A stretch of DNA of 43,612 bases, taken from the IMG/VR virus record IMGVR_UViG_3300037847_006885, positions 1 to 43,612 of that record, one strand, 5' to 3'. Position numbers and translations under genes: made by a program. How positions within the stretch are numbered: the first letter of the stretch is position 1; every line of letters begins with the position of its first letter. This document shows positions 7,312 through 15,710 of the stretch, piece after piece. Source of the stretch: a virus. The notes below the pieces were generated by a model. It did no database searches, had not been told where the DNA came from, and worked only from the letters and a program-made list of their open reading frames with translations.

Positions 7312-7823
7312 TGGGCTTCCCTGCTGCTGCTATTCCTAGCGCTCCCGCTGCTGCTGCGGCTTCCGTCGGTACTCCTGCTGGATTCAAAACAGCACTCGCT
7401 GCTGATATTCTGACCCAACTGGGGGTTAGAGGTTTAGATTCTTTGTTTGGCAATAAACCAGCCCCTGCTACTGGGAGTAACTCAAAATTCACGATTACAG
7501 CAAACGATCTACTTGCTTTTGAGCAGTGGGCTGCAGGTGAAAATTATAGACGTAGTCTGCTCGGTAAACCTCCGATCGACGTTCAGGCAAAATTACAAGA
7601 AGCTATTGCTCTCAACAATAAATATTTAGAGGAGTCCTCACGCAGAGAGGCTTATTTAGAACGTGTAAGAGGTGAACAGCAGAATATCGGTCAAGCTATT
7701 GCTTCTCTTGGTGCCTTGGGTCAAGAAGAAGAAAGAACTCTGCAAACCGCAATTAATAAAATTTTAGCTCAAGATCCAGTAGGATCTAATCAAGCTCTAG
7801 CTAACTTAAGCAGAGGTTTCTGA
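7311..7823 (+). CDS. Ala-rich helical virion protein
   Basis: The 170-residue protein begins with about 30 residues of Ala, Pro, Gly and Ser that are hydrophobic. A long, mostly helical region follows (about residues 60-165), rich in Gln, Glu, Leu and Ala with likely coiled-coil character. It is translationally coupled upstream (TGATG at 7309-7313). In podoviruses, small Ala-rich proteins with long helices in such an operon are often ejected internal proteins. That role is inferred, not shown. Confidence 0.5.
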   Translation: MGFPAAAIPSAPAAAAASVGTPAGFKTALAADILTQLGVRGLDSLFGNKPAPATGSNSKFTITANDLLAFEQWAAGENYRRSLLGKPPIDVQAKLQEAIALNNKYLEESSRREAYLERVRGEQQNIGQAIASLGALGQEEERTLQTAINKILAQDPVGSNQALANLSRGF

Positions 7824-7825
7824 TT

Positions 7826-8575
7826 ATGGATAACCAGACTAAATTCGAAGATCTTAACCCATTCTTTAAAGCAGTAATGGGAGGATCGCAAGGTTCTAGT
7901 CAACAGCTTAGCGACCTTACAAACGTGCAATTTCTCCCTAAACCGATGGATCGGGCAGTCAGGGATGCAACCCGTGGAACCGGCAGAGCTATTGAAAGTG
8001 TTTACGGTCAGTTAGATAAAAATGTTTTCGGCGGCCTTCTCCCTGGAGGAGCTGAAAGTATATTTGGAAAGGTGAAACGTGTGGTAGATGGTGATGTTCC
8101 TATTCAAGTACAACCTCCTGCAACGACTTCTCAAGTACAACCTCCTGCAACGACTACACCACAGACATCGACAAAGTTGCCGGGTGATCAGCCAGAGAAC
8201 ACGACTACTATGCTCCCTGGTCTAGCTGGCGTTCTTGAGAGAGAGTTCGAGGAACGAGGTAAGCGATTTGATCGCATCACTTCTCGTGAGTACTTAGACG
8301 ACCAACAGCGTCGGAGGCAAGAGGAATTAGCGTACGCCACCAATCTTCTTTCAAGAGCCCAGATGGCTCAGATGAAAGAAAGTACCCGCCGAAATGTTAT
8401 TAACGCTTGGCGAGACGTCACTAATCAGCAGATTAAACGTGACGCTGTTCTTGGATCATCTATGCTACAAGCAGCATATTTATCTGCCACGCCTAACGCA
8501 AATGTGTTGAGTGCTTTAGCAGGTCCAGCACAACAAGCCATGGCTGCATTTAAACCCGGACAAGCGGTGATCTAA
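7826..8575 (+). CDS. Probable internal virion protein with a tandem QVQPPATTS repeat
   Basis: The 249-residue protein has a globular N-terminus, a Pro/Thr-rich linker (about residues 90-125) containing two copies of QVQPPATTS, and a helical C-terminal half with many Arg, Gln and Ala. The repeat is also exact in DNA (25 bases at 8104-8128 and 8131-8155), which indicates recent duplication. The gene begins two bases after the previous stop. No known family is recognised. Confidence 0.5.
   Translation: MDNQTKFEDLNPFFKAVMGGSQGSSQQLSDLTNVQFLPKPMDRAVRDATRGTGRAIESVYGQLDKNVFGGLLPGGAESIFGKVKRVVDGDVPIQVQPPATTSQVQPPATTTPQTSTKLPGDQPENTTTMLPGLAGVLEREFEERGKRFDRITSREYLDDQQRRRQEELAYATNLLSRAQMAQMKESTRRNVINAWRDVTNQQIKRDAVLGSSMLQAAYLSATPNANVLSALAGPAQQAMAAFKPGQAVI
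8104..8155 (+). repeat. Tandem 27-base repeat, two copies
   Basis: A 25-base unit starting TCAAGTACAACC is present at 8104 and again at 8131 without a mismatch, giving a 27-base period that keeps the reading frame. Confidence 0.9.
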
Positions 8576-8577
8576 TT

Positions 8578-9504
8578 ATGGGTTTCTTTGACGCTTTAGG
8601 AAACATCGCTCAAGTCGCCGCTCCTATCGTGGGCGCTGCTGTCGGTGGGCCAGCTGGTTTTCAAATTGGTTCAGCTGTTTCCGGAGGGATTGGAGCACTC
8701 CAGGGTAGCGGCGGACAAGCTAGCGCTCAGGGAGCACCCGCTGGAACTGGCGGCGGTCAGTATGGATATCAGCAGATTCCTTACGACTTTTTCGCTAAGT
8801 ATGGCACTGAAGCTGCTGCAGCTAACGTACCGCTTACCCTTGCTGGTTTGCGGTTTGCTGAACAAACTGGTGCAAATATCGGTGCTCAAGGTCTTCTCGG
8901 AGAGGGTTTGAGTACTGGGCAGAAAACTATCCTGGCTGATGCAGCCCGTGATTCTGCAGGTGCTCGACAACTTCAAATGAATGAAGTTCAAGGGATGCTT
9001 AACGCTGGTCAACGACTTGCTGAGCAGACCGGACAAGCAAAACTTCAGTTAGAGCTTTTAAACCCTGCATTCGCTGCTCAAGCAGGCAGCGCAATGCTGA
9101 ACCAAGACAATCGTTTAGCTGAGAGTTTAGCGAATACTAATCTTGGCTTGAGAGCACTACAAGAGGGAGCTAAGACGAATATTGCAACTAAGTTCGCGGA
9201 TACACTTGGGACCATGTTGGGAACCAGGGCCGCGACAGAAGGAGGATTAGCTCTTGGTCAACAAAATATTCAAGGCAAATTAGCCTTAGGCCAACAAAGC
9301 GTTCGGAATCAACTGTCTTTAGGTGAGCAGCGAATTGCTGGTGCTTTAGCTCTTGGCGATCAAGGGATCATTGGTGATCTGGCCCGCAATCAGGCGAAAG
9401 TTAAAGGCAACATTGCGCAAATCCGTGCAAATGCCATGGCTACCGATGATCTGCGTAATCGTTCGGCAGCAAGGGCTCTAAACGCTCAGGCTTTCTTCGG
9501 ATGA
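8578..9504 (+). CDS. Glycine-rich internal/ejection-type virion protein with 11-residue repeats
   Basis: The 308-residue protein starts with a Gly/Ala-rich hydrophobic region (residues 10-45) that could insert into membranes. Near the C-terminus it has five consecutive 11-residue repeats (about residues 224-278) of the form LALGQQxIxGx. An 11-residue period fits a right-handed hendecad coiled coil. A membrane-active N-terminus plus long helices is the pattern of podovirus DNA-ejection proteins. No sequence family is recognised, so the role is inferred. It is tightly linked to its neighbours. Confidence 0.55.
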   Translation: MGFFDALGNIAQVAAPIVGAAVGGPAGFQIGSAVSGGIGALQGSGGQASAQGAPAGTGGGQYGYQQIPYDFFAKYGTEAAAANVPLTLAGLRFAEQTGANIGAQGLLGEGLSTGQKTILADAARDSAGARQLQMNEVQGMLNAGQRLAEQTGQAKLQLELLNPAFAAQAGSAMLNQDNRLAESLANTNLGLRALQEGAKTNIATKFADTLGTMLGTRAATEGGLALGQQNIQGKLALGQQSVRNQLSLGEQRIAGALALGDQGIIGDLARNQAKVKGNIAQIRANAMATDDLRNRSAARALNAQAFFG

Positions 9505-10025
9505 TCGATACTAAAACTGAGAACACAGTTGCAGAGTGGCTGCAATCGCTGGATAAAACACAGAAAGACGCATTCCTGCATCACGCCAAGAACTCAACCA
9601 GTGACATTGAGTCTTACTTGTACGCTCGGTTTATGCGCCCAGCGTACGATGGGTCTATTGCAGACATCACTGCGTATATTCAAGAAAAGTATCCCAAACA
9701 AGACTTACGTAAAGTTCTCTTGATTGAGATCGATGCGATTAGAGAAGATATTCATAACGTTAGGCAGATGACTCTGACTGGGATGCTCGACCATGCCACA
9801 GCGGCAACCAAGATTTCAGTCCTTCAAAAAGAACTCCGCTCGCACATCCAAGCGGTCCGACAGCTCACTGATGGTCTTGATCGCCGTGGGCTTTTACTTG
9901 CTGGTGCGGATCGTTGTTTACGTGAACTCATGAATACATTTGAAGACACACCAACGATGGCTGACCTTTTAGAGGAAGCATCGATGGTGGTCTGGTCGAC
10001 TATGGAGCGAGAAGAAAAGTCGTGA
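9501..10025 (+). CDS. Helical protein, candidate small terminase subunit
   Basis: The 174-residue product overlaps the previous gene by four bases (ATGA). It has an N-terminal helical part that could hold an HTH (around EWLQSLDKTQKDAFLHHAK) and a long central helix with Ile, Leu and Gln spacing (about residues 75-125). Size and position shortly before the large terminase suit a small terminase subunit. The helical composition would equally suit an internal virion protein. The assignment is tentative. Confidence 0.4.
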   Translation: MIDTKTENTVAEWLQSLDKTQKDAFLHHAKNSTSDIESYLYARFMRPAYDGSIADITAYIQEKYPKQDLRKVLLIEIDAIREDIHNVRQMTLTGMLDHATAATKISVLQKELRSHIQAVRQLTDGLDRRGLLLAGADRCLRELMNTFEDTPTMADLLEEASMVVWSTMEREEKS

Positions 10026-10237
10026 CAGACGATCAATCGTCCTTGACGCATCGTGAAAGACTTATCGAGTACATAGAAGACACTGAATACGACCGTGAGG
10101 TGCTTCCTCACTACGGCTTAATCCCTGATTGGTTTATTCGGTATAAAGAACTCAGGGATCTAACCTGTGCTTTTTTAAACAGTCTCGAGTATTCCAAGGA
10201 TGTTGACGAGAGGGCATCGGAAGATACCCATAAATGA
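10022..10237 (+). CDS. Small acidic hypothetical protein
   Basis: A GTG start at 10022 overlaps the preceding TGA (GTGA). The 71-residue product is acidic and rich in Tyr, Glu, Asp and Leu. The last 63 bases overlap, in opposite orientation, the 3' end of the glycosidase-like gene. It closes the internal-protein operon. No function is assigned. Confidence 0.5.
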   Translation: MTDDQSSLTHRERLIEYIEDTEYDREVLPHYGLIPDWFIRYKELRDLTCAFLNSLEYSKDVDERASEDTHK

Positions 10238-11266
10238 GTCGTTAACACCTAGAGGTAACTCGATACAATCTGTTTCTTCGTCGTACTCTCCACCGAAGGG
10301 AAGGATACAAGCTGGTTGTTTTGATACAGGTGCCCCCGTGGCGTCGGTCCACCAGATGAGTTTGTCTTCTGTAGAACCACTAAACAGAGCCTCTGTGCAC
10401 ATCCGAGTTATCTTCGTCATCTCTTCGTCGAGTGTGTAAGCTCCCAGGTGGTACAAAAGATAAGTAATCTGCTTTTGGGCATCAAAAGCCATGTACTTCC
10501 AGTGGAAGAACACAAGCCATTCGTCTCCGATTTTTATAGGAGCTGTCGAGTTGAAAGTCGGATTCTCTCCGACAACTTTTTTAAGGCAGCTGGAATCGAT
10601 AGTCTTATCTGGTTTGCCTGGTGTTTTAATTGTCAGGGGGATGGTTGAATAAAGAAGTTTTAGTTCTTCTTTGTCGGTGAAGAAGCACCAGTTCTTTTCT
10701 GGTTTTCCTGCTTCGAGGTTTTGTCCTGCAGGAGGATAGACACAATCCACTACCTCACCGTGGGTCGTAAGTTTACCCACGCAGACCTTTGGTTGATTTA
10801 CAAGAAGATGCTTAGAGCTGTCCCATTTAGACGCGTAAGAGCTTGTGATGAACTGACAGTAAATTTCACCGTCAGGTGCTTTGAACAATCGTGGATCTTC
10901 GTAGCTGAGACGGTGCGGAGCAGTTCGAACCTTACGAGCGCCGAGGATCGTGTCATCACTTACTAGCTCCCCTACGTAGACCTCTGTGGGAGTGTTGTTG
11001 TAGTAAAAATATTTTTGATCATGCCGAAATACGAATGGTTCGGGTTGACTACGGAACGCAAGAAGAAGATGTCCCTTTTCGCGGACCAAACAAGGGCTGA
11101 AATTAGCAATCGATTGATCTGGCAAACCCCAGCAAATCCTTGTAAAAGTGCCTCCGATATCTTCTGCCTGTTGGTAGACAGTCCCGTAACCGGAACTAGG
11201 TCGCATCTTAATAGGATGCTCTAGATAAGTAAGTGCTGCTGCGTGACGTACGTGTTGAGTAGTCAT
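10175..11266 (-). CDS. Five-bladed beta-propeller glycosidase/phosphorylase-like protein (GH130/GH43-type)
   Basis: The 363-residue protein has repeated beta-blade signatures: NFSPCLV and LLLAFRSQP near residues 55-75, SYEDPRLFKAPDGEIYCQF (about 121-139) and NPTFNSTAPIKIGDEWLVFF (about 235-254). The EDPRLF motif is characteristic of GH130-type mannoside phosphorylases and related propellers. Acting on a beta-mannoside or a similar phage-made glycan is plausible, though catalytic residues cannot be fixed by eye. Its ATG overlaps the stop of the upstream GT4 gene (ATGA), so both are one operon. It converges on the gene ending at 10237. Confidence 0.6.
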   Translation of the reverse strand: MTTQHVRHAAALTYLEHPIKMRPSSGYGTVYQQAEDIGGTFTRICWGLPDQSIANFSPCLVREKGHLLLAFRSQPEPFVFRHDQKYFYYNNTPTEVYVGELVSDDTILGARKVRTAPHRLSYEDPRLFKAPDGEIYCQFITSSYASKWDSSKHLLVNQPKVCVGKLTTHGEVVDCVYPPAGQNLEAGKPEKNWCFFTDKEELKLLYSTIPLTIKTPGKPDKTIDSSCLKKVVGENPTFNSTAPIKIGDEWLVFFHWKYMAFDAQKQITYLLYHLGAYTLDEEMTKITRMCTEALFSGSTEDKLIWWTDATGAPVSKQPACILPFGGEYDEETDCIELPLGVNDSFMGIFRCPLVNILGILETV

Positions 11267-12429
11267 TTGAGCACCTCCATGGCTTTAGTGAAACCTTCAG
11301 CGACTTTGTCCCATCTATAAGACGGGTTTTGAGTCACTTCGTAGCATTGGTCAGCGATCTTACTCCGATATTCCTTGTCGTCGTAGAGGTCGTTGAGAAG
11401 TTTCGCTGCGTGTTTGTAGTCGATAACCCCACGCTCAACGCCTAGATCTTTATCTGTGATCCACGCGGCAACATCGATAAGAAGACCTTTGTTCTTCCAG
11501 ATGTCTTGGCAGGAGGTGTGGTTAGGAACGATCTGAGGTTTTCGGCAAAGAGCGTGTTCGAAAGGCACAAGTCCCCAACCTTCACCGTTTGCTGTATTGA
11601 TCCCTACGTCCACAGCGTTGTACACGATATTTAAGTATTCGTCGGGAGGAGCTGATATGTAATTGATGTTTGGTGTTAGGCACATCTTCTGAGTCGGGTC
11701 CTCACCCCTTCGACGCATCTCAGTTTCAAAGAGTTCTCTAACTGCCCAACCTAAGTCTTTCTCTCCCATGTTCAGGTAGAGCATGACATCTTTCTTGCCG
11801 ACAGCGAATTCAGCAAAAGCTTTGATCGTTTGATCAATAAGCTTTCGAGGCTGGTTTCTATTTCCGTTAAATACGATGAATTTGTCATGAGGCAAACCAA
11901 GCTTGTTCCTTGCCTCCTGCATATCCATTTCAAAGAATTTACCTTGATCTAAGCCATGAGGGAGGACACCTAGTTTCTTCGGTTTTACCCCGTGAGCCAT
12001 CAAACGCTGAGCTTGTTCGATGGTGAACGTGATCGCAAAGTCCCAGTCCTTAATAAATCGAAGCATCGAGAGGGGATACCACTCGGAATCGATGGGGAAG
12101 TATGCAATAAATTTAAATTTCAGGTGGTTCTTCAGGAGATGAATCCTTTCCCACACTTGATTAACTACCCAGATGTCGTTCAGACAAAAGAAATAATCTG
12201 GTTTCTCCTTATCAACAATCTGATGGATCCTACCTAAGCCAAATCGATCAGCCGGATTTGCAGCTGCAGCTGGGTAAATCTTGAAAGGATAATCATGAGG
12301 ATCTCCCGTATGGTTGATACCAAAGACAACTACTTCATGATCTTTACTCAAGTGCTCTAGTATGCTATGCGTTACCCGAGCGAACCCTGTATTTGAAACA
12401 GCGTCTCCGTACCAGAGTATCTTTGCCAT
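11263..12429 (-). CDS. GT4-family (GT-B fold) glycosyltransferase
   Basis: This 388-residue protein has the GT-B layout. The N-terminal acceptor domain includes SNTGFARVTHSIL (residues 12-24). The linker YLPHGLDQ-like segment is GVLPHGLDQGKF (154-165), and the C-terminal donor domain opens with FIVFNGNRNQPRK (184-196). The E-x7-E donor-binding signature is E283 and E291 within GEGWGLVPFEHA. Transfer of a sugar from NDP-sugar with retention of configuration is expected of the family. The acceptor is unknown. It diverges from terL across a 44-base gap. Confidence 0.85.
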   Translation of the reverse strand: MAKILWYGDAVSNTGFARVTHSILEHLSKDHEVVVFGINHTGDPHDYPFKIYPAAAANPADRFGLGRIHQIVDKEKPDYFFCLNDIWVVNQVWERIHLLKNHLKFKFIAYFPIDSEWYPLSMLRFIKDWDFAITFTIEQAQRLMAHGVKPKKLGVLPHGLDQGKFFEMDMQEARNKLGLPHDKFIVFNGNRNQPRKLIDQTIKAFAEFAVGKKDVMLYLNMGEKDLGWAVRELFETEMRRRGEDPTQKMCLTPNINYISAPPDEYLNIVYNAVDVGINTANGEGWGLVPFEHALCRKPQIVPNHTSCQDIWKNKGLLIDVAAWITDKDLGVERGVIDYKHAAKLLNDLYDDKEYRSKIADQCYEVTQNPSYRWDKVAEGFTKAMEVLK

Positions 12430-12473
12430 ACAGGGTTAGAATTTCGATAACAGTATATAAGCACTTTTAAGAG
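12430..12473. promoter_or_regulatory. Short divergent promoter region before terL
   Basis: The 44 bases between the oppositely oriented GT4 and terL genes are AT-rich and contain ACAGTATATAAG, which includes a TATATA -10-like element about 15-20 bases before the terL ATG. A -35 element is not clear. Both genes must be served from here or from further away. Confidence 0.3.
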
Positions 12474-13994
12474 ATGCCTAGCAGAGAGACGTTTGCATAT
12501 CGTCGTGCTTTAAAAAACAAAGCCCAGAAAGCTGTAGAAAGAGATGACTCCAGTATCGATAGTGTATTTTCAAGAGCCCAAGATGATTTTCTGACATTCT
12601 GTACTCTGCTTGATAAACCTCCCGCTGCTCACATGCTTGAGTGGCACAGAGAGCTGATTACCGGAGAGAGCAATAAGTACTTGTTAGATATCGCTGGTCC
12701 AAACCTGGACATCCTTAGTCCGCGGGGCTCAGCGAAGTCGACCGTTTTAAACCTTTTTACCGCGTGGGTTATCGGGAGACACACCTCTGACGGGAGACCT
12801 CTTCAGATTATTTACTGTTCGTATAACATCGCCACGGCTATCCCAAAGAGTCGAATTATTAAACAGATTATCGACTCTTCGACTTTCAAGAAAATATTTC
12901 CGAAAGTGAGGCTTAGAGCAGGTATGCAGAGCGATATTGGTTGGTCGATTGACTTTGATTACGCCGGTATTCAACGAGTCGGTGATGAAGAATTCACCCT
13001 TCGTGCAGCGGGTCTAAGGGGTTCGATTACGTCTAAACGTGCTCACCTAGTCATTGTGGATGACCCTATTAAGTCAAGCTCGGACATCAAGAACCCTGCT
13101 GTTCGAGACGAGATGAATAACAACTGGTCTTCAGTTATTGCACCCATTGTTTTCGAGGGTGGTCGTTGTATTTGCTTGGGTACTCGATTTCATCCTTTGG
13201 ATATACATAAAACTATGTTCATTCCTAAAAAAGGCTGGAAACAGGTAGCCCAAGAGGCTCTGACCTACGACAAAGAAGGGGAACCGATAAGTTATTGGCC
13301 TGAGCAGTGGTCTGTCGAATATCTACAAGGACAGAAAGAATTAGATCCAGTTGCTTTTGCTTATCAGTACCAGCAACAACCGGTCATGACTTCCGACCTT
13401 GTGCTATCTCCTGATTTGCTTATTAAAGGTGAAGTAGAAACAGAGTTTGATACTCTTGCAGTTGGTATTGACCTCTCAGCGAGTAAAAACGAAACGTCTG
13501 ACTACACAGCCTTTGTCTTAGGTGGTCGTCTCAAAGATAAATACTACATTATCGACTCTCACCAAGTTCGCTCCATCGGCAACCTGGAGAAGATTGACTT
13601 GCTGTGCGACATGCTTGTTGAGTGGGGGATTCTCGAACTCCAAGGCGACCAGTATTTTCCTACTTTTTCAACAGTCACGCTTGTTGTGGAAGCTGTTGCT
13701 TACCAGGCTTCGTTGGCTGCTGACCTTAAAAGGGTGTTGTTAGATGAACGAGGCTTAGGTAATCTCCACATCCACGAGGTTAAAGGCTTTCGTGGTGACA
13801 AAGTCGCACGTTTTAGAGGCACTCTTGGCTTACTGGAGAACAAAAAAGTAACATTCAATAAGTTCAGAAAGTTTGAGGCTCTTCACGATCAAATACTTAA
13901 TGTTGGTGCTACTTCTCACGATGACTTACTAGACGCATACACTCACTTAATCGCTTATCTCCAGAAACGAGGCAACTACAACATCGAGTATTGA
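12474..13994 (+). CDS. terL: Terminase large subunit
   Basis: The 506-residue protein is the DNA-packaging motor and headful or end-cleaving nuclease. Walker A is SPRGSAKST (residues 82-90) and Walker B is LVIVDD (192-197), ending in Asp-Asp rather than Asp-Glu. The coupling motif region is CLGTRFH (234-240). The RNase H-like nuclease domain shows VGIDLSASK (D333), VVEAVAYQ (E406) and HDDLLDAY (D483, D484, D487), the usual acidic triad. The length is normal for the family. It starts at ATG 12474, and the next gene overlaps its stop. Confidence 0.95.
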   Translation: MPSRETFAYRRALKNKAQKAVERDDSSIDSVFSRAQDDFLTFCTLLDKPPAAHMLEWHRELITGESNKYLLDIAGPNLDILSPRGSAKSTVLNLFTAWVIGRHTSDGRPLQIIYCSYNIATAIPKSRIIKQIIDSSTFKKIFPKVRLRAGMQSDIGWSIDFDYAGIQRVGDEEFTLRAAGLRGSITSKRAHLVIVDDPIKSSSDIKNPAVRDEMNNNWSSVIAPIVFEGGRCICLGTRFHPLDIHKTMFIPKKGWKQVAQEALTYDKEGEPISYWPEQWSVEYLQGQKELDPVAFAYQYQQQPVMTSDLVLSPDLLIKGEVETEFDTLAVGIDLSASKNETSDYTAFVLGGRLKDKYYIIDSHQVRSIGNLEKIDLLCDMLVEWGILELQGDQYFPTFSTVTLVVEAVAYQASLAADLKRVLLDERGLGNLHIHEVKGFRGDKVARFRGTLGLLENKKVTFNKFRKFEALHDQILNVGATSHDDLLDAYTHLIAYLQKRGNYNIEY

Positions 13995-14875
13995 TGGAAA
14001 AAATCTACATCGCAATCACTGCTCACGACCCGATGTCACGGGTCGAATCGACTCTTGCAGTTTTAAGAGCTTACGAGACTTTGCCTCTTGACGTTTATGT
14101 AGAATTTTTTATCGATCATAACCACAAGCATGATTTAGATGAGTTTTCTCTAATTGTTGGCTCTCACTGCCATCTAAGGCAAACAAGTTTTGAAGTAGCA
14201 TCCCCAGATTTTGAGGGGTATTACTTGTGTTGGGCACACAAGAAGAGGTTTTCCAGAAAAGTACTAAATAAAGAGTTTGATTATTACATGTACTCTGAAA
14301 ACGATATGTTATTCGGTGATAAACAGTTTGCTTATTGGAAAGACTACAAAGATAAACTTAGACCTCTTAACCTAGAGCCCGGTTTCTGTAGGTTCGAACA
14401 TTACAAAGACCTAGATATTCCTTTCGATAACTATAAAACTTGGAATCTTGACCGAGAGACTAAATCTGTTTGGGGTGAAATAGGTTACGACTGTGGATTC
14501 ATCCTTACACACAGTGATCCTAACTTTGTTGGTTTTACTTCTCTTGGTAATCCTTACGCAGGTCTCATGATTCTTGATCAACAGGACGCTGAAAAATATA
14601 TAACTAGCGCAAGTAGTGATCCTTGTAAAAGCTACGAGATTATTGGTAAACGTGACTGGCCCATAGCTGACAGGAGTTCGATGGGCTTGGCGTTTGAAAA
14701 TTTGCTACCTGGTCAAGAACACAGAAGAGTGGTTCCGTTAGTGAAAGACGGAGAAAATCTCGAAATTCATCCGTGCGCCTTAGTAAGGCATCTAGATGTG
14801 AAGTATTCAAAGCAGCTTTACGACAAAACCAATACGATCACCGTAGATAAAATGTTCAGCTATGGAAACTGTTAA
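13994..14875 (+). CDS. GT-A-like glycosyltransferase
   Basis: The start is taken as ATG 13994, overlapping the terL TGA; TTG 13991 is also possible. The 293-residue protein has a short nucleotide-binding start (YIAITAHDPMSR), a long aromatic middle and FDYYMYSENDMLF (residues 95-107), where END sits in the place of the DxD metal motif. Later segments (VWGEIGYDCGFIL, PNFVGFTSLGNPYAGLM) look like acceptor-side loops. I recognise a glycosyltransferase-like fold but no certain family. Placement between terL and portal suggests a virion-linked or surface-glycan role. Confidence 0.55.
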   Translation: MEKIYIAITAHDPMSRVESTLAVLRAYETLPLDVYVEFFIDHNHKHDLDEFSLIVGSHCHLRQTSFEVASPDFEGYYLCWAHKKRFSRKVLNKEFDYYMYSENDMLFGDKQFAYWKDYKDKLRPLNLEPGFCRFEHYKDLDIPFDNYKTWNLDRETKSVWGEIGYDCGFILTHSDPNFVGFTSLGNPYAGLMILDQQDAEKYITSASSDPCKSYEIIGKRDWPIADRSSMGLAFENLLPGQEHRRVVPLVKDGENLEIHPCALVRHLDVKYSKQLYDKTNTITVDKMFSYGNC

Positions 14876-15077
14876 CCACCCGGTTCACTATACGCAAGGT
14901 GATATTGAGTGCATTGACGCCATGGCAGCGGCTGCGGGGTCCGAGGGGGTTAAATCTTTTTGTCAGCTTTCCTGCTTCAAGTATCTCTGGCGCTTTCAGC
15001 ACAAGAACGGAGTAGAAGACTTGAAGAAAGCAAAGTGGTACTTGGATAAACTCATCGAGCTATATACAGTAGACTGA
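14862..15077 (+). CDS. DUF3310 family protein
   Basis: The 71-residue protein matches the small phage family DUF3310. It begins METVNHPVHYTQGDIECID, has FKYLWRFQHKNG in the middle, and ends DLKKAKWYLDKLIEL. This family is common in many phages, alone or fused to nucleotide-metabolism enzymes, and its biochemical role is not settled. The start lies 14 bases inside the preceding glycosyltransferase gene. Confidence 0.9.
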   Translation: METVNHPVHYTQGDIECIDAMAAAAGSEGVKSFCQLSCFKYLWRFQHKNGVEDLKKAKWYLDKLIELYTVD

Positions 15078-15094
15078 AAGAAAATAAAGTCGTA

Positions 15095-15382
15095 ATGGAC
15101 ATCAAGGCTTTTGGATCGGTTTATGGGCAGACTGCTCCTCTGCCTATGTGTAGTGGTTTTGTTTGGGTGCCTTCTGACGGTGAAAAGACTTTTGGTACTT
15201 GCAGGGCTCTTTTTGTTGAGTCAAAAAGCTCGGTAGGGACGGACGATTTTTACGTTCGTTTAAACGACATGGCTGTTAATCAATATCTCCATGTGGAGAA
15301 TGTTGGAGGTGATACGCAGCTTGATTGGGCGGCGGTAACGCTGAGTGGCGGGTCTGTTAACGGTGTCATTGTTCTCTACTAA
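15095..15382 (+). CDS. Small beta-rich hypothetical protein
   Basis: The 95-residue protein alternates hydrophobic and polar residues, as a beta-sandwich would, and ends VNGVIVLY. It resembles small surface or decoration proteins in composition only. Its TAA overlaps the next ATG (TAATG at 15380-15384). Lying just upstream of the portal gene, a structural role is likely but unproven. Confidence 0.5.
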   Translation: MDIKAFGSVYGQTAPLPMCSGFVWVPSDGEKTFGTCRALFVESKSSVGTDDFYVRLNDMAVNQYLHVENVGGDTQLDWAAVTLSGGSVNGVIVLY

Positions 15383-15675
15383 TGGAAAATTACAACACAA
15401 CTGGAAGCACTCTCGCAGGTCGCTATGCAAATGCGGTCAGAGCTGCTGATAAAGAACGTCGTGAAGACGCGGAATCAAGTGCAGAGTTTGACTCATACGT
15501 TCAAAGTGATTTTGATCGAGAAACTAATGGTCCAACTCCGCCTGAGGAACCCGAAACTAATGAAGAGCGCATGGATGCTCAGTTTGGTCCTGCTGACGAA
15601 GGGACCGTTGACCGTACTAAAGAGTACCTAATAAACAAAGCTAAAAGCCAAGTAGCTGGCGTTGCTGATATGTAG
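15382..15675 (+). CDS. Acidic disordered hypothetical protein
   Basis: The 97-residue product is very rich in Glu, Asp, Asn and Thr with an acidic Pro-containing centre (about residues 45-75) and is probably disordered. It is coupled to the previous gene by TAATG. Acidic small proteins near portal and scaffold genes sometimes assist head assembly, but no family match is visible. Confidence 0.45.
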   Translation: MENYNTTGSTLAGRYANAVRAADKERREDAESSAEFDSYVQSDFDRETNGPTPPEEPETNEERMDAQFGPADEGTVDRTKEYLINKAKSQVAGVADM

Positions 15676-15710
15676 AAGCGTGGTATCGTAAAACATCTAA
15701 TCGTGTCAGC

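Noticed and set aside
8671-9036. Antisense 121-codon ORF in the ejection-type protein
   Set aside because: Composition is random-like and Ser-rich; it is covered by a well supported gene.
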